A stretch of DNA of 64,000 bases from Bacillota bacterium (GTDB taxonomy: Bacteria; Bacillota; Clostridia; Acetivibrionales; DSM-1351), in the NCBI GenBank assembly GCA_023439045.1, contig JAEXOY010000006.1, positions 62,001 to 126,000 on the forward strand. Reading direction: 5' to 3'. The notes below the pieces were generated by a model. It ran no database searches. It was given only the letters and a program-made list of their open reading frames with translations, and was not told where the DNA came from. Shown here one piece after another: positions 34,495 to 43,051 of this stretch. Made by a program: the position numbers and the translations under genes. Within the stretch, counting starts at the first letter, position 1. Every line of letters starts with the position of its first letter.

Positions 34495-34600
34495 GATAAA
34501 AACACAGCTCCGGTTGGTAGTCCGGACGCAGCGGTGCTGTCAGTAACCTGCCTCCTTTGGTTGTCCATTCTTTGTAGTGTAACATAAAGGAGGGGTAGCT
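34495..34600 (+). promoter_or_regulatory. yjdF-type riboswitch with sequestered ribosome binding site
   Basis: The leader of the YjdF-family gene folds as expected for the yjdF RNA motif. An outer stem ACAGC (34504-34508) pairs with GCTGT (34536-34540), enclosing a TCCGG/CCGGA hairpin (34509-34526). The pyrimidine stretch CCTCCTTT (34551-34558) is fully complementary to AAAGGAGG (34586-34593), the Shine-Dalgarno of the gene, so translation can be blocked by pairing. The yjdF riboswitch class is reported to bind diverse azaaromatic compounds. Assignment rests on the downstream gene and on motif recall. Confidence 0.8.
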
Positions 34601-34601
34601 T

Positions 34602-35021
34602 ATGCTAGAGACTATTTCAAAGATAACTACTTTTTTTGAAGATCCTTTTTGGATATGCATTTATGAACGTGAAAGCAATGGTCAATACGAGGCTAGTAAA
34701 ATTACGTTTGGTGCAGAACCAAAGGAATATGAGGTATATGAATACCTTCTAAATGAGTGGGGGCATCTATCTTTTAGTCATGCTATCTGTGTAGATACCA
34801 TTGAAAAAAAACCTATAAACCCAAAAAGGCTGCAGCGAGTAATTAACAAGCAGTTGAAGGGGACTGGTGTAGGCACTAAAGCTCAGCAAGCTTTGAAACT
34901 TCAACAGGAACAAAACAAACTGGAGAGAAAAACTCATTCCCGTGAACAACGGGAGGCCGAAAAAGAGCACCAGTTTGAATTGCGCCAGCAAAAGCGAAAA
35001 GAAAAACACAGGGGACATTAG
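34602..35021 (+). CDS. yjdF: YjdF family protein (DUF2992)
   Basis: This 139-residue protein has the family's N-terminal segment (TFFEDPFWICIYER, then ASKITFGAEPKEYEVYEYLL) and a long, highly charged Lys/Arg/Glu/Gln C-terminal helix (QALKLQQEQNKLERKTHSRE onward) that suggests RNA or ribosome contact. The function is unknown; the family is linked to its aromatic-compound riboswitch upstream. AAAGGAGGGG precedes the start. The terminator overlaps the stop codon. Confidence 0.9.
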   Translation: MLETISKITTFFEDPFWICIYERESNGQYEASKITFGAEPKEYEVYEYLLNEWGHLSFSHAICVDTIEKKPINPKRLQRVINKQLKGTGVGTKAQQALKLQQEQNKLERKTHSREQREAEKEHQFELRQQKRKEKHRGH

Positions 35022-35036
35022 TTCCCTGTGTTTTTT
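35006..35036 (+). terminator. Rho-independent terminator of yjdF
   Basis: ACACAGGG pairs with CCCTGTGT, followed by six T. It starts within the last codons of yjdF. Confidence 0.9.
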
Positions 35037-35093
35037 ATAGATTTTATTGTTACATTCTTTATAAATATAATGATTTTTTTGTTATATTTTTTA

Positions 35094-35122
35094 TTGCTAG
35101 AATATTTTTATTGAGTTATAAT
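35094..35122 (+). promoter_or_regulatory. Sigma-A-type promoter of the iron-sulfur protein gene
   Basis: TTGCTA at 35094-35099 and TATAAT at 35117-35122 are 17 bases apart, 22 bases before the start codon, so the transcript leader is very short. Confidence 0.6.
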
Positions 35123-35144
35123 AGGATAAATTTGGAGGTAAATT

Positions 35145-35843
35145 ATGGATAATATTATTAAAAAAATATTTTTAAGTTTTGGAGCAGACGTTTGCGGTAT
35201 AGCTAATATTGACTCTTTTCATGAGGCTCCTCAAAACTTTAATCCCAAAGATATATACAGTGACTGCAAATCGGTAATTGTGTTTGGCAAAATTATTCCT
35301 AGAGGTACAGCATATGTAAATCCACGAATTATATATCACCATTATAATAATATATGCAAGGACGTGCTCGATAAAATAGCATTCAGTGCTTCAAATGAGA
35401 TTGAACGAATTTTCAATGCAATTGTAGTTCCAATGCCGTCGGACGGCCCATATGACTATTGGAATGCTGACCAGCGTGAGGGTAAGGGCATTATATCAAT
35501 GAAGCATGCTGCGGTATTGGCTGGTTTAGGTTACATAGGCAAGAATCATTTACTTACCAATAGCAAGTTTGGAAATATGCTAAATATAGGAGCAGTACTT
35601 ACAAATCTATCTCTACCTTCTGATACACTAGTACCAAATATGTGTATAGATGGTTGCTCGCAATGTATTGATAATTGTCCAGTGGGTGCAATTTCTGAAA
35701 AGGGTGTAAATCAGAAGTTATGTAGACAGATCGCATATGAAACTAATTCCAGAGGCTTTGAAGTCACAAATTGCAACAATTGCAGAGTAAAATGTCCTAT
35801 GGCATTGGGTGAGAAAATATCGACGGTTAAAAAGGATGTATAG
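35145..35843 (+). CDS. Epoxyqueuosine reductase-like 4Fe-4S protein
   Basis: This 232-residue protein resembles a shortened QueG: the N-terminal cobalamin-binding-like region (GADVCGIANIDSFHEAP, CKSVIVFGKII), KHAAVLAGLGYIGKNHLLTN in the middle, and a ferredoxin-type cluster motif (CIDGCSQCIDNCPVGAIS). An extra Cys set near the C-terminus (NCNNCRVKCPM) completes it. True QueG has about 370 residues with HEAT repeats, absent here. It is therefore a paralogue of unknown role. GGAGG precedes the ATG. Confidence 0.8.
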   Translation: MDNIIKKIFLSFGADVCGIANIDSFHEAPQNFNPKDIYSDCKSVIVFGKIIPRGTAYVNPRIIYHHYNNICKDVLDKIAFSASNEIERIFNAIVVPMPSDGPYDYWNADQREGKGIISMKHAAVLAGLGYIGKNHLLTNSKFGNMLNIGAVLTNLSLPSDTLVPNMCIDGCSQCIDNCPVGAISEKGVNQKLCRQIAYETNSRGFEVTNCNNCRVKCPMALGEKISTVKKDV

Positions 35844-35854
35844 AAAGGAATATA

Positions 35855-36346
35855 ATGATGTATTTTTATATACATCATAAAAGGCTAAATATGAGAGTTG
35901 AGCTAAATTCTATTGGTACAATAAAAAACGATGTTACAGACCAAAAGGATAATAAATGGGGAGCAGATGTTTCAGAGATAATTATAAATAGTGAGCTACA
36001 ATCTGGACTTGTTGGATTAAGTGACTTTTCACATTTGATAGTCGTTTATTATTTGGATAAAGCATGTTTTAATAGTGAATTACATCTTGTTCGCAAACCA
36101 CAGGGAAGAGATGATATGCCGATGGTGGGTATTTTTTCACAAAGAGCAAAGGATAGACCAAATCCAATCGGTATTACTGCAGTTGAAATCGTCTCGATAT
36201 ATGGAAATGTAATTATTGTGAGAGGGCTAGATGCTATCGATGGTACCCCTGTACTTGATATTAAGCCATACTATCCTATGTACGATTGCAGAAATAATGC
36301 CATTATTCCTGAATGGGTAAAAATTTTGATGGAAACATATTTCTAA
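35855..36346 (+). CDS. TsaA/TrmO-family tRNA methyltransferase-like protein
   Basis: The 163-residue protein is a single TsaA domain: LNSIGTIKNDV, LVGLSDFSHLIVVYYLD, MVGIFSQRAKDRPNPIGIT and GLDAIDGTPVLDIKPYYP, the family signatures. TrmO adds a methyl group to t6A37 of tRNA using SAM. The usual FATRSPxRPNPIG is here FSQRAKDRPNPIG, a subgroup often found outside the housekeeping copy. It follows the iron-sulfur gene by 11 bases, so the two are probably an operon. The same domain occurs fused to UvrA at 16207. Confidence 0.88.
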   Translation: MMYFYIHHKRLNMRVELNSIGTIKNDVTDQKDNKWGADVSEIIINSELQSGLVGLSDFSHLIVVYYLDKACFNSELHLVRKPQGRDDMPMVGIFSQRAKDRPNPIGITAVEIVSIYGNVIIVRGLDAIDGTPVLDIKPYYPMYDCRNNAIIPEWVKILMETYF

Positions 36347-36409
36347 TAGGTAGAATAGTCAACAAAAGACATTAATATTATATTATATATGCATCGTGGA
36401 GGCGGTAGA

Positions 36410-36748
36410 ATGAAGTTCTATTTACCAATTGAGTTCTCTGATATTATTGAAATGAAAAAACAGAAGCTTAATAGTGGCGTTTCATACTGCATCTATTCAG
36501 AAATTACTAATCTCGATAGGCTTGAACTTGATTCTATTTGCTATCTTGGGGATTGTCCCAGAATAGAGGAAGGGAAGATAAGTTTGCCTGAACAAGCAGC
36601 GCAAAAAGGGTTAAACCTCTTATTTTCACAGGAAACGATAGAAGATGTAATTCTTAATGCCCTTCATCAAAAGAAAAGCGTAACTGACGGACAAATTTTA
36701 TCTGCTATTAAGCACTTCACAAAAAACAATAGCTACTTAAAACTCTGA
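36410..36748 (+). CDS. Unidentified 112-residue protein
   Basis: The start is set at the ATG at 36410, where GGAGG lies eight bases upstream; a frame start at 36389 lacks a ribosome binding site. The product is soluble and mixed alpha/beta, with YLPIEFSDIIEMKKQKLNSG at the N-terminus and a helical C-terminal half. No motif is recognised. It is the last + strand gene of the island. Confidence 0.6.
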   Translation: MKFYLPIEFSDIIEMKKQKLNSGVSYCIYSEITNLDRLELDSICYLGDCPRIEEGKISLPEQAAQKGLNLLFSQETIEDVILNALHQKKSVTDGQILSAIKHFTKNNSYLKL

Positions 36749-36785
36749 TTAGTCCTAGTATTTCATAAAGAGCTATTTTTACTTC

Positions 36786-36869
36786 AACCAACTTGCTTGT
36801 GTACGTAATAGAACTACATGAGCTAGTAGCTTTTACTGGTTTTGTACTATAACCAACTTGCTTGTGTAC
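36786..36869 (-). repeat. Direct duplication of the tmcAL 3' end
   Basis: The 19-base sequence GTACACAAGCAAGTTGGTT (minus strand) occurs inside the last codons of tmcAL (36851-36869) and again 65 bases downstream of that copy (36786-36804). The copies are identical. Confidence 0.85.
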
Positions 36870-38275
36870 TCTTGGCCGCTTTTGCGAAGTGCACTGTCCT
36901 TATATGCAAGAACATAGTTGTTTGTTGCAACATTCTCTATTTCAAGCATCTTTTTTAATAATGGATTGCAGGTGCGCAAAGCATCCTTGGTTTTAGTAAT
37001 GATGGGGATGCAAGAGTTTCTTTTAGCTTTGGATAATAGCTCTTTACCATTGTTATTAAAACCTAGAATTCTAGCATATTGAGGCCCGACATATGCCATA
37101 AACTCATTCAGGTCTTGTTGTGTCAATCCAGTTAAAAGTGACATTATTGTTCTTTGCAATCTTGTTCTTGTATATCGTTTGGTACTTGCTAAATCTAGTA
37201 GCTCATTAATACTGCCCGCTTCAAGTGCAGCACTTTTTAGCCTGTATTCAAGTCCCTCTGATATTCCAGGAAGCTTTGCTATAAGCTGAGTATTCATTGA
37301 CCTTAGCATGGATAGAATAATGAGCTCAAAGTCCTCCATACTCACAGGTCCCCTGCCAGCAGCAAATTCTCTCTCCAAAACCTGGCATGCTATTTGGGGG
37401 ACAGCAGAAGCGTATTGAGCACATGCTTCGGTGCCAGCAAAAGAGTATTGGGAGCAATCTTTGGGGAAATAAGTAGCATATTTGGAACCTGCATCAGGAA
37501 ACTCAGAAGCCCATTGGGTACATGCAGCGGGAACATCTGAAGCGTATTGGGAACAAGCTTCAGTAGCTTCAGAAGCGCGAGGTTTAACTTTATTGGTAGA
37601 ATCAATTGAGGAATCACAGGACATGATACTTCTTCTAATTGCAGTGGCACTTGAAATAGACCCTGTCAGATGTTTTTCATTGTATGCATTTGACACCCTT
37701 TTTACAGTGTAGGGTTTGATTTTACTATTAAGCCTAATAAGCGCCTTTAGGTATTCTACTCCAAGAATATTATTGGAGCTGCTGAGTAACTCATGAATAC
37801 TTTCTTGAAGCGCTTTATCGGAGAAGTACTGTTCAATTGCGTTTTGCCTTGCAGCAGGAAAGGAGAGGCCGGCCTTTAGCTCAGCAGTCAAATACTGCTT
37901 AAACTCTTCGGGCTCTTCGCACAGTAGCTTTGCAATTGACAAAAGCTCATTTACCTCACCATGCTCACTTCCAAAGCTAATGCAATCAACTATTCCAAGG
38001 CTGTCCAGTAATTTAACCGCTCCAAAAGCAAAATATTCGGCACTGGACATGGAAAAGGGAACAGGAAGCTCAACTACAAGGTCAACTCCGCTATTCAAGG
38101 CAATCTCAGTACGGGCAAACTTATTGATTATAGCAGGTTCACCACGTTGTATGAAGTTGCCGCTCATTACGCAGACAACATAATCGCAGCCAGTTAGCTT
38201 CTTTGACTGTTCAATATGATACATATGTCCGTTATGAAACGGGTTATATTCTGCTACTATACCCAGTACTTTCAT
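36833..38275 (-). CDS. tmcAL: tRNA-Met cytidine acetate ligase (TmcAL/YlbM) with an internal repeat insertion
   Basis: The 480-residue protein has the nucleotidylyltransferase motif NPFHNGH (residues 11-17), VCVMSGNFIQRGEPAI, and the FGSEHGEVNEL and NNILGVEYLKAL segments of YlbM/TmcAL. The founding enzyme uses acetate and ATP to make N4-acetylcytidine at the wobble position of elongator tRNA-Met. Family members have about 390-415 residues; the excess here comes from a segment at about 220-296, which includes five 11-residue repeats (239-293). It is the first annotated minus-strand gene after the island, followed upstream by buk and ptb. Confidence 0.9.
   Translation of the reverse strand: MKVLGIVAEYNPFHNGHMYHIEQSKKLTGCDYVVCVMSGNFIQRGEPAIINKFARTEIALNSGVDLVVELPVPFSMSSAEYFAFGAVKLLDSLGIVDCISFGSEHGEVNELLSIAKLLCEEPEEFKQYLTAELKAGLSFPAARQNAIEQYFSDKALQESIHELLSSSNNILGVEYLKALIRLNSKIKPYTVKRVSNAYNEKHLTGSISSATAIRRSIMSCDSSIDSTNKVKPRASEATEACSQYASDVPAACTQWASEFPDAGSKYATYFPKDCSQYSFAGTEACAQYASAVPQIACQVLEREFAAGRGPVSMEDFELIILSMLRSMNTQLIAKLPGISEGLEYRLKSAALEAGSINELLDLASTKRYTRTRLQRTIMSLLTGLTQQDLNEFMAYVGPQYARILGFNNNGKELLSKAKRNSCIPIITKTKDALRTCNPLLKKMLEIENVATNNYVLAYKDSALRKSGQEYTSKLVIVQNQ
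37397..37561 (-). repeat. Five in-frame 33-base repeats inside tmcAL
   Basis: Translated, the units are EACSQYASDVP, AACTQWASEFP, DAGSKYATYFP, KDCSQYSFAGT and EACAQYASAVP. The consensus is x-A-C-S-Q-Y-A-S-x-x-P. All five keep the reading frame, and four have a central Cys. They lie between the ATP-binding and C-terminal parts of the protein. Confidence 0.9.
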
Positions 38276-38439
38276 TTATTTTCCACCTGTAAAGATTATT
38301 ATATCTATTTATAATTACTTAAACTTCTTACTCAAACAAATTAGTTTAATATGCCATGTTTATAAGTAACCAATCAACATTCTATATCATGAGATAATAT
38401 TAGAGCAACAACTAGATTATCTGTAAACTGATAAACATT

Positions 38440-38540
38440 CCATCAAATCAATAGACCATATAACAAACCATCAAATCAATAAACCATATCAATCCATCAA
38501 TCAATAGACCATATAACAATCCATCTAATCAATAAACCTT
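38440..38540 (-). repeat. Four-copy tandem repeat that includes the buk stop region
   Basis: On the + strand the unit is CCATCAAATCAATAGACC plus about ten bases, in copies at 38440, 38468, 38494 and 38521 (periods 28, 26 and 27). The fourth copy covers the end of buk, including its stop codon, so the array looks like repeated duplication of the buk 3' end. The remaining gap to tmcAL is AT-rich and holds nothing else I recognise. Confidence 0.75.
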
Positions 38541-39611
38541 AGCCTGCTCCGTTCCCGACACAACAGAATAAGCGCCTTCTGCTAATGCATACAGCTCATT
38601 TTCACCTGGGAAAACCAGAACTTGAGCCAGGTGTGAGACTCTTTCGGTAATGAGTCCAACAAGGGACTTGCTATAAGCAGCTCCGCCTGTTAAAACAATG
38701 GCATCTACCTTTCCAAAAAGCACAGCTGAATTAGCAGCAATCTCCTTTGAAATCTGATAAGCCATTGCTTCAAATACCTGCTTTGCATGCTTATTGCCAT
38801 TATTTCTGAGCTCGGATACTTCGGCTAAGTCTGAAGTCCCTAAATAACCCATCATTCCACCTTTTCCAACTAACATTTTATCAATATCAGCCTTCTGGTA
38901 TTCGCCCGAGAAACATAACTCCACCAACTGCAGGACAGGAATATTGCCTGTTCTTTCAGGAGAAAAGGGGCCTTCCTCAAGACCGTTGTTAACGTCAATA
39001 ACTATGCCGTTCTTATGGGCTGCTACAGAAATACCACCGCCAATATGAGCAATTATCATGTTTAATTCATTGTAGCTTTTATTGAGCTGTTTTGCGGCCT
39101 TTTGAGCGATTGACTTTTGGTTTAGAGCATGAAATGCACTCTTTCTGGTAAATAGGGGATGGCCAGAAAAACGAGCAATTTCGTCCATTTCATCAACTAC
39201 CACAGGATTAACAATAAATGCAGGAATATTAAGCGGTTTTGCAATAATATCAGCGAGGATAGCACCTAAATTGCTTGCATGCTTTCCGTATCTCAGGGTC
39301 CTCAAATCCACTAGCATTTTCTCATTTACAGTATACGTGCCCCCTGACAATGGTCTCATCAATCCACCTCTGCCAGCAACTGCAACAAGGTCAGTAGTAT
39401 CTATACCACTGTCAATAATAAGCTTTTCAACTGCCTTTTGTGCAACGGGCAGTAAATCTATAACGGATTGTGCATTTTCAAGGCTTTCCTTTGCGTAAGC
39501 TTGCTTGCTCACAAATATTTCTCTGATATTATCAGCGCTAATAGCTTCAAATATGCCGATCTTGAGAGAAGTGGAGCCGGGATTTATAGTTAAAATCAAA
39601 TTTTTTGACAT
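38529..39611 (-). CDS. buk: Butyrate kinase
   Basis: This 360-residue ASKHA-fold enzyme belongs to the acetokinase family: TINPGSTSLKIGIFE at the N-terminus, AVAGRGGLMRPLSGGTY, AHIGGGISVAAHKNG and VLTGGAAYSK in the phosphate and adenosine regions. It interconverts butyryl phosphate and ADP with butyrate and ATP. It lies about 210 bases downstream of ptb in the same direction, matching the usual ptb-buk pair that finishes butyrate fermentation, or branched-chain acid formation from amino acids. Confidence 0.95.
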   Translation of the reverse strand: MSKNLILTINPGSTSLKIGIFEAISADNIREIFVSKQAYAKESLENAQSVIDLLPVAQKAVEKLIIDSGIDTTDLVAVAGRGGLMRPLSGGTYTVNEKMLVDLRTLRYGKHASNLGAILADIIAKPLNIPAFIVNPVVVDEMDEIARFSGHPLFTRKSAFHALNQKSIAQKAAKQLNKSYNELNMIIAHIGGGISVAAHKNGIVIDVNNGLEEGPFSPERTGNIPVLQLVELCFSGEYQKADIDKMLVGKGGMMGYLGTSDLAEVSELRNNGNKHAKQVFEAMAYQISKEIAANSAVLFGKVDAIVLTGGAAYSKSLVGLITERVSHLAQVLVFPGENELYALAEGAYSVVSGTEQAKVY

Positions 39612-39700
39612 TATAATTACCTCACAAATAAATATTATTGCTTAATGTCTACCAATACCTGCTTGGACAATAGAGACACTACAACAACTGATACAGACAC

Positions 39701-39775
39701 AGCAACCTAACAAACACAACAACATAACAAACTCAACAACATAGCAAACTTAGCAACCTAACAAACACAACAACC
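39701..39775 (-). repeat. C/A-rich tandem repeat between ptb and buk
   Basis: AGCAACCTAACAAACACAAC occurs twice, 51 bases apart, with shorter variants of ACATAACAAACTCAAC between. The + strand of this 75-base stretch has very few G. No hairpin terminator of normal type separates ptb from buk. Confidence 0.6.
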
Positions 39776-39819
39776 AGTACTTATTACAACGTATACTTGC
39801 TACAATAGATTCTACTATA

Positions 39820-40725
39820 TCAATACCTACTTGAATACAAAGCAGACAGAGCAATTGAGTGCAGTTTTGCTTTGTAGTCATCCGCTCTCGAAGTAGTAAC
39901 TATGGGTACCTTTGCTCCAACTACAAGACCTGATGGCTTTGCTTTAGCTAGGAAAACTAAAGTTTTGTACAAAATGTTGGCGGCTTCAATATCAGGTGAA
40001 AGCAGGATGTCAACGTCACCAGCAACCTCGCTTTCAATGCCCTTGTGCTGCGCGGCCTCTGCACTAATCGCATTGTCCATGGCCAAAGGCCCGTCAATTA
40101 TACAGTTCTTGATTTGGCCGCGCTGTGCCATCTTGCAAAGTGCAGCTGCATCAAGAGTAGGTTGCATATTGGGGTTAATCAGCTCAATTGCAGCAAGTAT
40201 AGCTACCTTGGGCACTTCTATTCCTAGGCTAAGCGACACATTTACTGCATTTTGAACAATATCTGCTTTTTGCTTTAAATCGGGAGCAATGTTTAGCCCT
40301 CCATCAGTTATAATAATCATTTTATGGTAATTTTCTATTTCGAGCAGCCCAACATGGCTCAATACTCTTCCTGTTCTAAGCCCCATATCCTTATCAAGAA
40401 CAACTCTCAGAAGATCAGGGGTTTGCACCATTCCTTTCATAAGGATATCACCTCTGCCACTGGAAACAAGGTCAACAGTAGTTTTGATTGCCTTATCATT
40501 GTTGTTTTCTTTTATTATTTCAAATGAAGAAATATCAATCTTTAAGTTATCAGCGATATCAAAAATTTTCCTTTTGTCACCAACCAGACTAACATCAACT
40601 AGCCCAAGTTTATATGCTTCATAAACAGAAAGGAGGACATCAGCGTCTTCCGCAACAGCAACAGCAATTCTCTTTTTTGAATTTCCCTTTACAGTTTCAA
40701 TTAATTCATTCATATTTTTTATCAT
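39820..40725 (-). CDS. ptb: Phosphate butyryltransferase
   Basis: This 301-residue protein is of the phosphate acetyl/butyryl transferase fold: KRIAVAVAEDADVLLSVYEA, ILMKGMVQTPDLLRVVLDK, THV-like LSHVGLLEIENYHKMIIITD and ALAMDNA-like DGPLAMDNAIS. It exchanges CoA and phosphate on butyryl groups. AAAGGA precedes the start. With buk downstream it forms the butyrate-forming, ATP-yielding pair. Confidence 0.95.
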   Translation of the reverse strand: MIKNMNELIETVKGNSKKRIAVAVAEDADVLLSVYEAYKLGLVDVSLVGDKRKIFDIADNLKIDISSFEIIKENNNDKAIKTTVDLVSSGRGDILMKGMVQTPDLLRVVLDKDMGLRTGRVLSHVGLLEIENYHKMIIITDGGLNIAPDLKQKADIVQNAVNVSLSLGIEVPKVAILAAIELINPNMQPTLDAAALCKMAQRGQIKNCIIDGPLAMDNAISAEAAQHKGIESEVAGDVDILLSPDIEAANILYKTLVFLAKAKPSGLVVGAKVPIVTTSRADDYKAKLHSIALSALYSSRY

Positions 40726-41289
40726 AGGAATGGGATCCTTTCTAAGCTATGTATTTTCTATATATTTAAGTTAGTATATATGAATCTACATCTATTTATA
40801 TAAATCTCTATCAATCTCCATCAATGTCATACAACTAATTTAAGATAAAGATATTATACCCACTTAACACAGGGTGAAAAACAAGATATAGATAAAAAGC
40901 CGACTATATGTACTATCCAATAATATGATAATAGCAAATTTACATATTAGTGTAACAGTTGATTTTAATTATAATATAAAACAATAAACTATTCACAACA
41001 AATAATCGAAAATATGAAATCTATTGTTTCTATTCCAATACAATATATGAAAATCAGTAGTAAGGCATATGATTTTATGCTAAAATAAGGCTCGTTTGCG
41101 AACTATTTAACCATTTGTAATAATCACAATACTAATTTATTACTTTATAATAGCCAAATGATTTATTTTCTTAATTATAAAGGCACATGATTAATTCTCA
41201 ACAATAGTTGAACTTGATTTGAAGTTCTATTGAAAGATAAAACCTATAATGCTTATCAGGCGGTTATACGAATTTAAGAGGAGGGTTAC
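40726..41289. other. 564-base noncoding gap between divergent ptb and response-regulator genes
   Basis: The region is very AT-rich and must hold promoters in both directions, but I see no confident -35/-10 pair with good spacing on either strand. A TATAAT-like box at 41252 lies ahead of the regulator gene. Short direct repeats (TATATGAATCTACATC and similar) occur near 40770-40830. No gene, tRNA or clear hairpin terminator was found. Confidence 0.5.
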
Positions 41290-41961
41290 ATGCTAAAAAT
41301 AATAATTGTTGAAGATGACAGGGAACTTTCTCAGCTATTTGAGCATGTACTGATTAAACACGGATATTCTGTTAAAACGGCAGATAACGGTAAGATAGCC
41401 CTTGAGGCCATAAACGAAGAGTATTTTGATTTGATTATTTCGGATATTATGATGCCAGTTATGAATGGCTATGAACTTGTAAGCAGCCTTAGAGATGCAG
41501 GGAACACCACACCAGTTTTAATGATTACCGCAAAGGATGCCTTCGATGATATGAGGTTGGGTTTTTTATCTGGAACGGATGATTTCATGGTAAAGCCAAT
41601 CAATGTTAATGAAATGGTACTTCGTGTTGGTGCCCTGCTACGCCGTGCACAGATGATAAATGATAGGAGACAGACCATCGGTAATACGGTAATGGAATGT
41701 GATTCTCTTACTGTTTACTATAATGGAGAGTGTATGGTACTTCCCCAAAAGGAGTTTATGCTGCTGTATAAAATGGCTTCTTACCCGGGACGTATTTTCA
41801 CAAGGCAGCAGTTAATGGATGATATATGGAATTATGACTCAGATGGTGATACACATACTGTAGATGTGCATATTGGTAGACTGAGGGAGCGCTTCAGAGA
41901 CAATTCTGATTTTAAGATTATCACATTGCGTGGTGTTGGGTATAAGGTGGTTAAAATATGA
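41290..41961 (+). CDS. OmpR-family response regulator
   Basis: This 223-residue protein has a receiver domain (acidic pair in VEDDREL, phosphoacceptor Asp52 in IISDIMMPVMNG, Lys in MITAKD) and a C-terminal winged-helix DNA-binding domain (KEFMLLYKMASYPGRIFTRQ, then TVDVHIGRLRERF and ITLRGVGYKV). Its stop overlaps the start of the sensor kinase by four bases. It is expected to control the operon it starts, including the ABC exporter. GAGGAGGG precedes the ATG. Confidence 0.95.
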   Translation: MLKIIIVEDDRELSQLFEHVLIKHGYSVKTADNGKIALEAINEEYFDLIISDIMMPVMNGYELVSSLRDAGNTTPVLMITAKDAFDDMRLGFLSGTDDFMVKPINVNEMVLRVGALLRRAQMINDRRQTIGNTVMECDSLTVYYNGECMVLPQKEFMLLYKMASYPGRIFTRQQLMDDIWNYDSDGDTHTVDVHIGRLRERFRDNSDFKIITLRGVGYKVVKI

Positions 41962-43019
41962 AAATTAATGTGTTGAAACACCTTCCTATGAGGTTTTGCT
42001 TTATACTACTTGTAATGGGGGAGCTCATAACTGTTACCTTGTTTTCAGGATTGGTAATCTACCTGCTGAATAAAGTTACTCATGTTTCAATCTCCATGCC
42101 TATTCCATCATTAAAATTTTTGATTTTTGTGAGTATCATTATTGGCGGCGCAATTACTGGTTTTCTGAGTAAGACCTTTATTAAACCTATTCAAAAGCTC
42201 AAAAAGGCAATGCAAAAGGTTGCTGAGGGTGATTTTGAAATTCACCTGGAAGCAAAAAATGAGTTTGATGAGATAAAGGATATTTATTCAAATTTTAATC
42301 TAATGGTAAAGGAGTTAAGAACTACCGAGATATTACAAACAGATTTTGTTTCAAATGTGTCTCACGAATTCAAAACACCAATAAATGCTATAGAGGGATA
42401 TGCAACACTGCTTCAAGGGGCTGATGAGCAATCAAAAGAATATCAATCAATTTATGTAGAAAAAATATTGTTCAACACTCGTAAGCTTTCAAATCTTGTA
42501 GGAAACATACTTCTGTTGTCCAAGATTGAAAATCAGGCAATTAAATCGCCATTAACCACATTTAGGCTGGATGAGCAAATTAGGCAATCCATTGTTTGGC
42601 TTGAAGAAGAATGGGTAAAAAAGGATATAGAATTTGATGTTGAGTTAGAATCAATATTATATACCGGCAGTGAGAATTTATTGCTGCATGTGTGGAACAA
42701 TTTAATAAGCAATGCTATTAAGTTTAGTCCTATTGAAGGACTAATAGAGTTAAGATTATATCAGAAAGAAAAAAACATAGTTTTCAGTGTTAGAGATAAT
42801 GGTACGGGCATTAGCGAGCAAGCAAAAAAACATATCTTTGATAAATTCTATCAAAGTGATAGCTCTCACAAGGAGGAAGGAAACGGATTGGGACTCGCCT
42901 TGGTAAAGAGGATACTAGATTCTTGCAATGCAACCATTTCGGTAGAAAACATTTCTAATGGCGGTTGTATATTTATAGTTAAGCTACCGTCAAATAATAA
43001 TCATACTTTTATTAAGTAA
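41958..43019 (+). CDS. Sensor histidine kinase
   Basis: This 353-residue protein has two membrane helices (about 15-38 and 52-71) with only a very short loop between them, so it probably senses within the membrane or through a partner. A HAMP domain (about 72-125), the HisKA helix with His136 in NVSHEFKTP, and a HATPase_c domain with N, G1 (DNGTGI) and G2 (GNGLGLALVK) boxes follow. Short-loop kinases of this kind often work with an ABC transporter that acts as the true sensor, and such a transporter is encoded two genes downstream. Confidence 0.93.
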   Translation: MKINVLKHLPMRFCFILLVMGELITVTLFSGLVIYLLNKVTHVSISMPIPSLKFLIFVSIIIGGAITGFLSKTFIKPIQKLKKAMQKVAEGDFEIHLEAKNEFDEIKDIYSNFNLMVKELRTTEILQTDFVSNVSHEFKTPINAIEGYATLLQGADEQSKEYQSIYVEKILFNTRKLSNLVGNILLLSKIENQAIKSPLTTFRLDEQIRQSIVWLEEEWVKKDIEFDVELESILYTGSENLLLHVWNNLISNAIKFSPIEGLIELRLYQKEKNIVFSVRDNGTGISEQAKKHIFDKFYQSDSSHKEEGNGLGLALVKRILDSCNATISVENISNGGCIFIVKLPSNNNHTFIK

Positions 43020-43051
43020 AGTAGTATAATTAATGACAAAGGAAGTGGAAT

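Noticed and set aside
342..36750. Superintegron with attC sites
   Set aside because: Gene content fits, but I found no integrase, no repeated attC-like palindromes, and many genes have their own promoters and terminators.
37390..37712. Alternate-frame and opposite-strand frames over the tmcAL repeat
   Set aside because: They exist because 33-base repeats keep every frame periodic; no ribosome binding site or homology.
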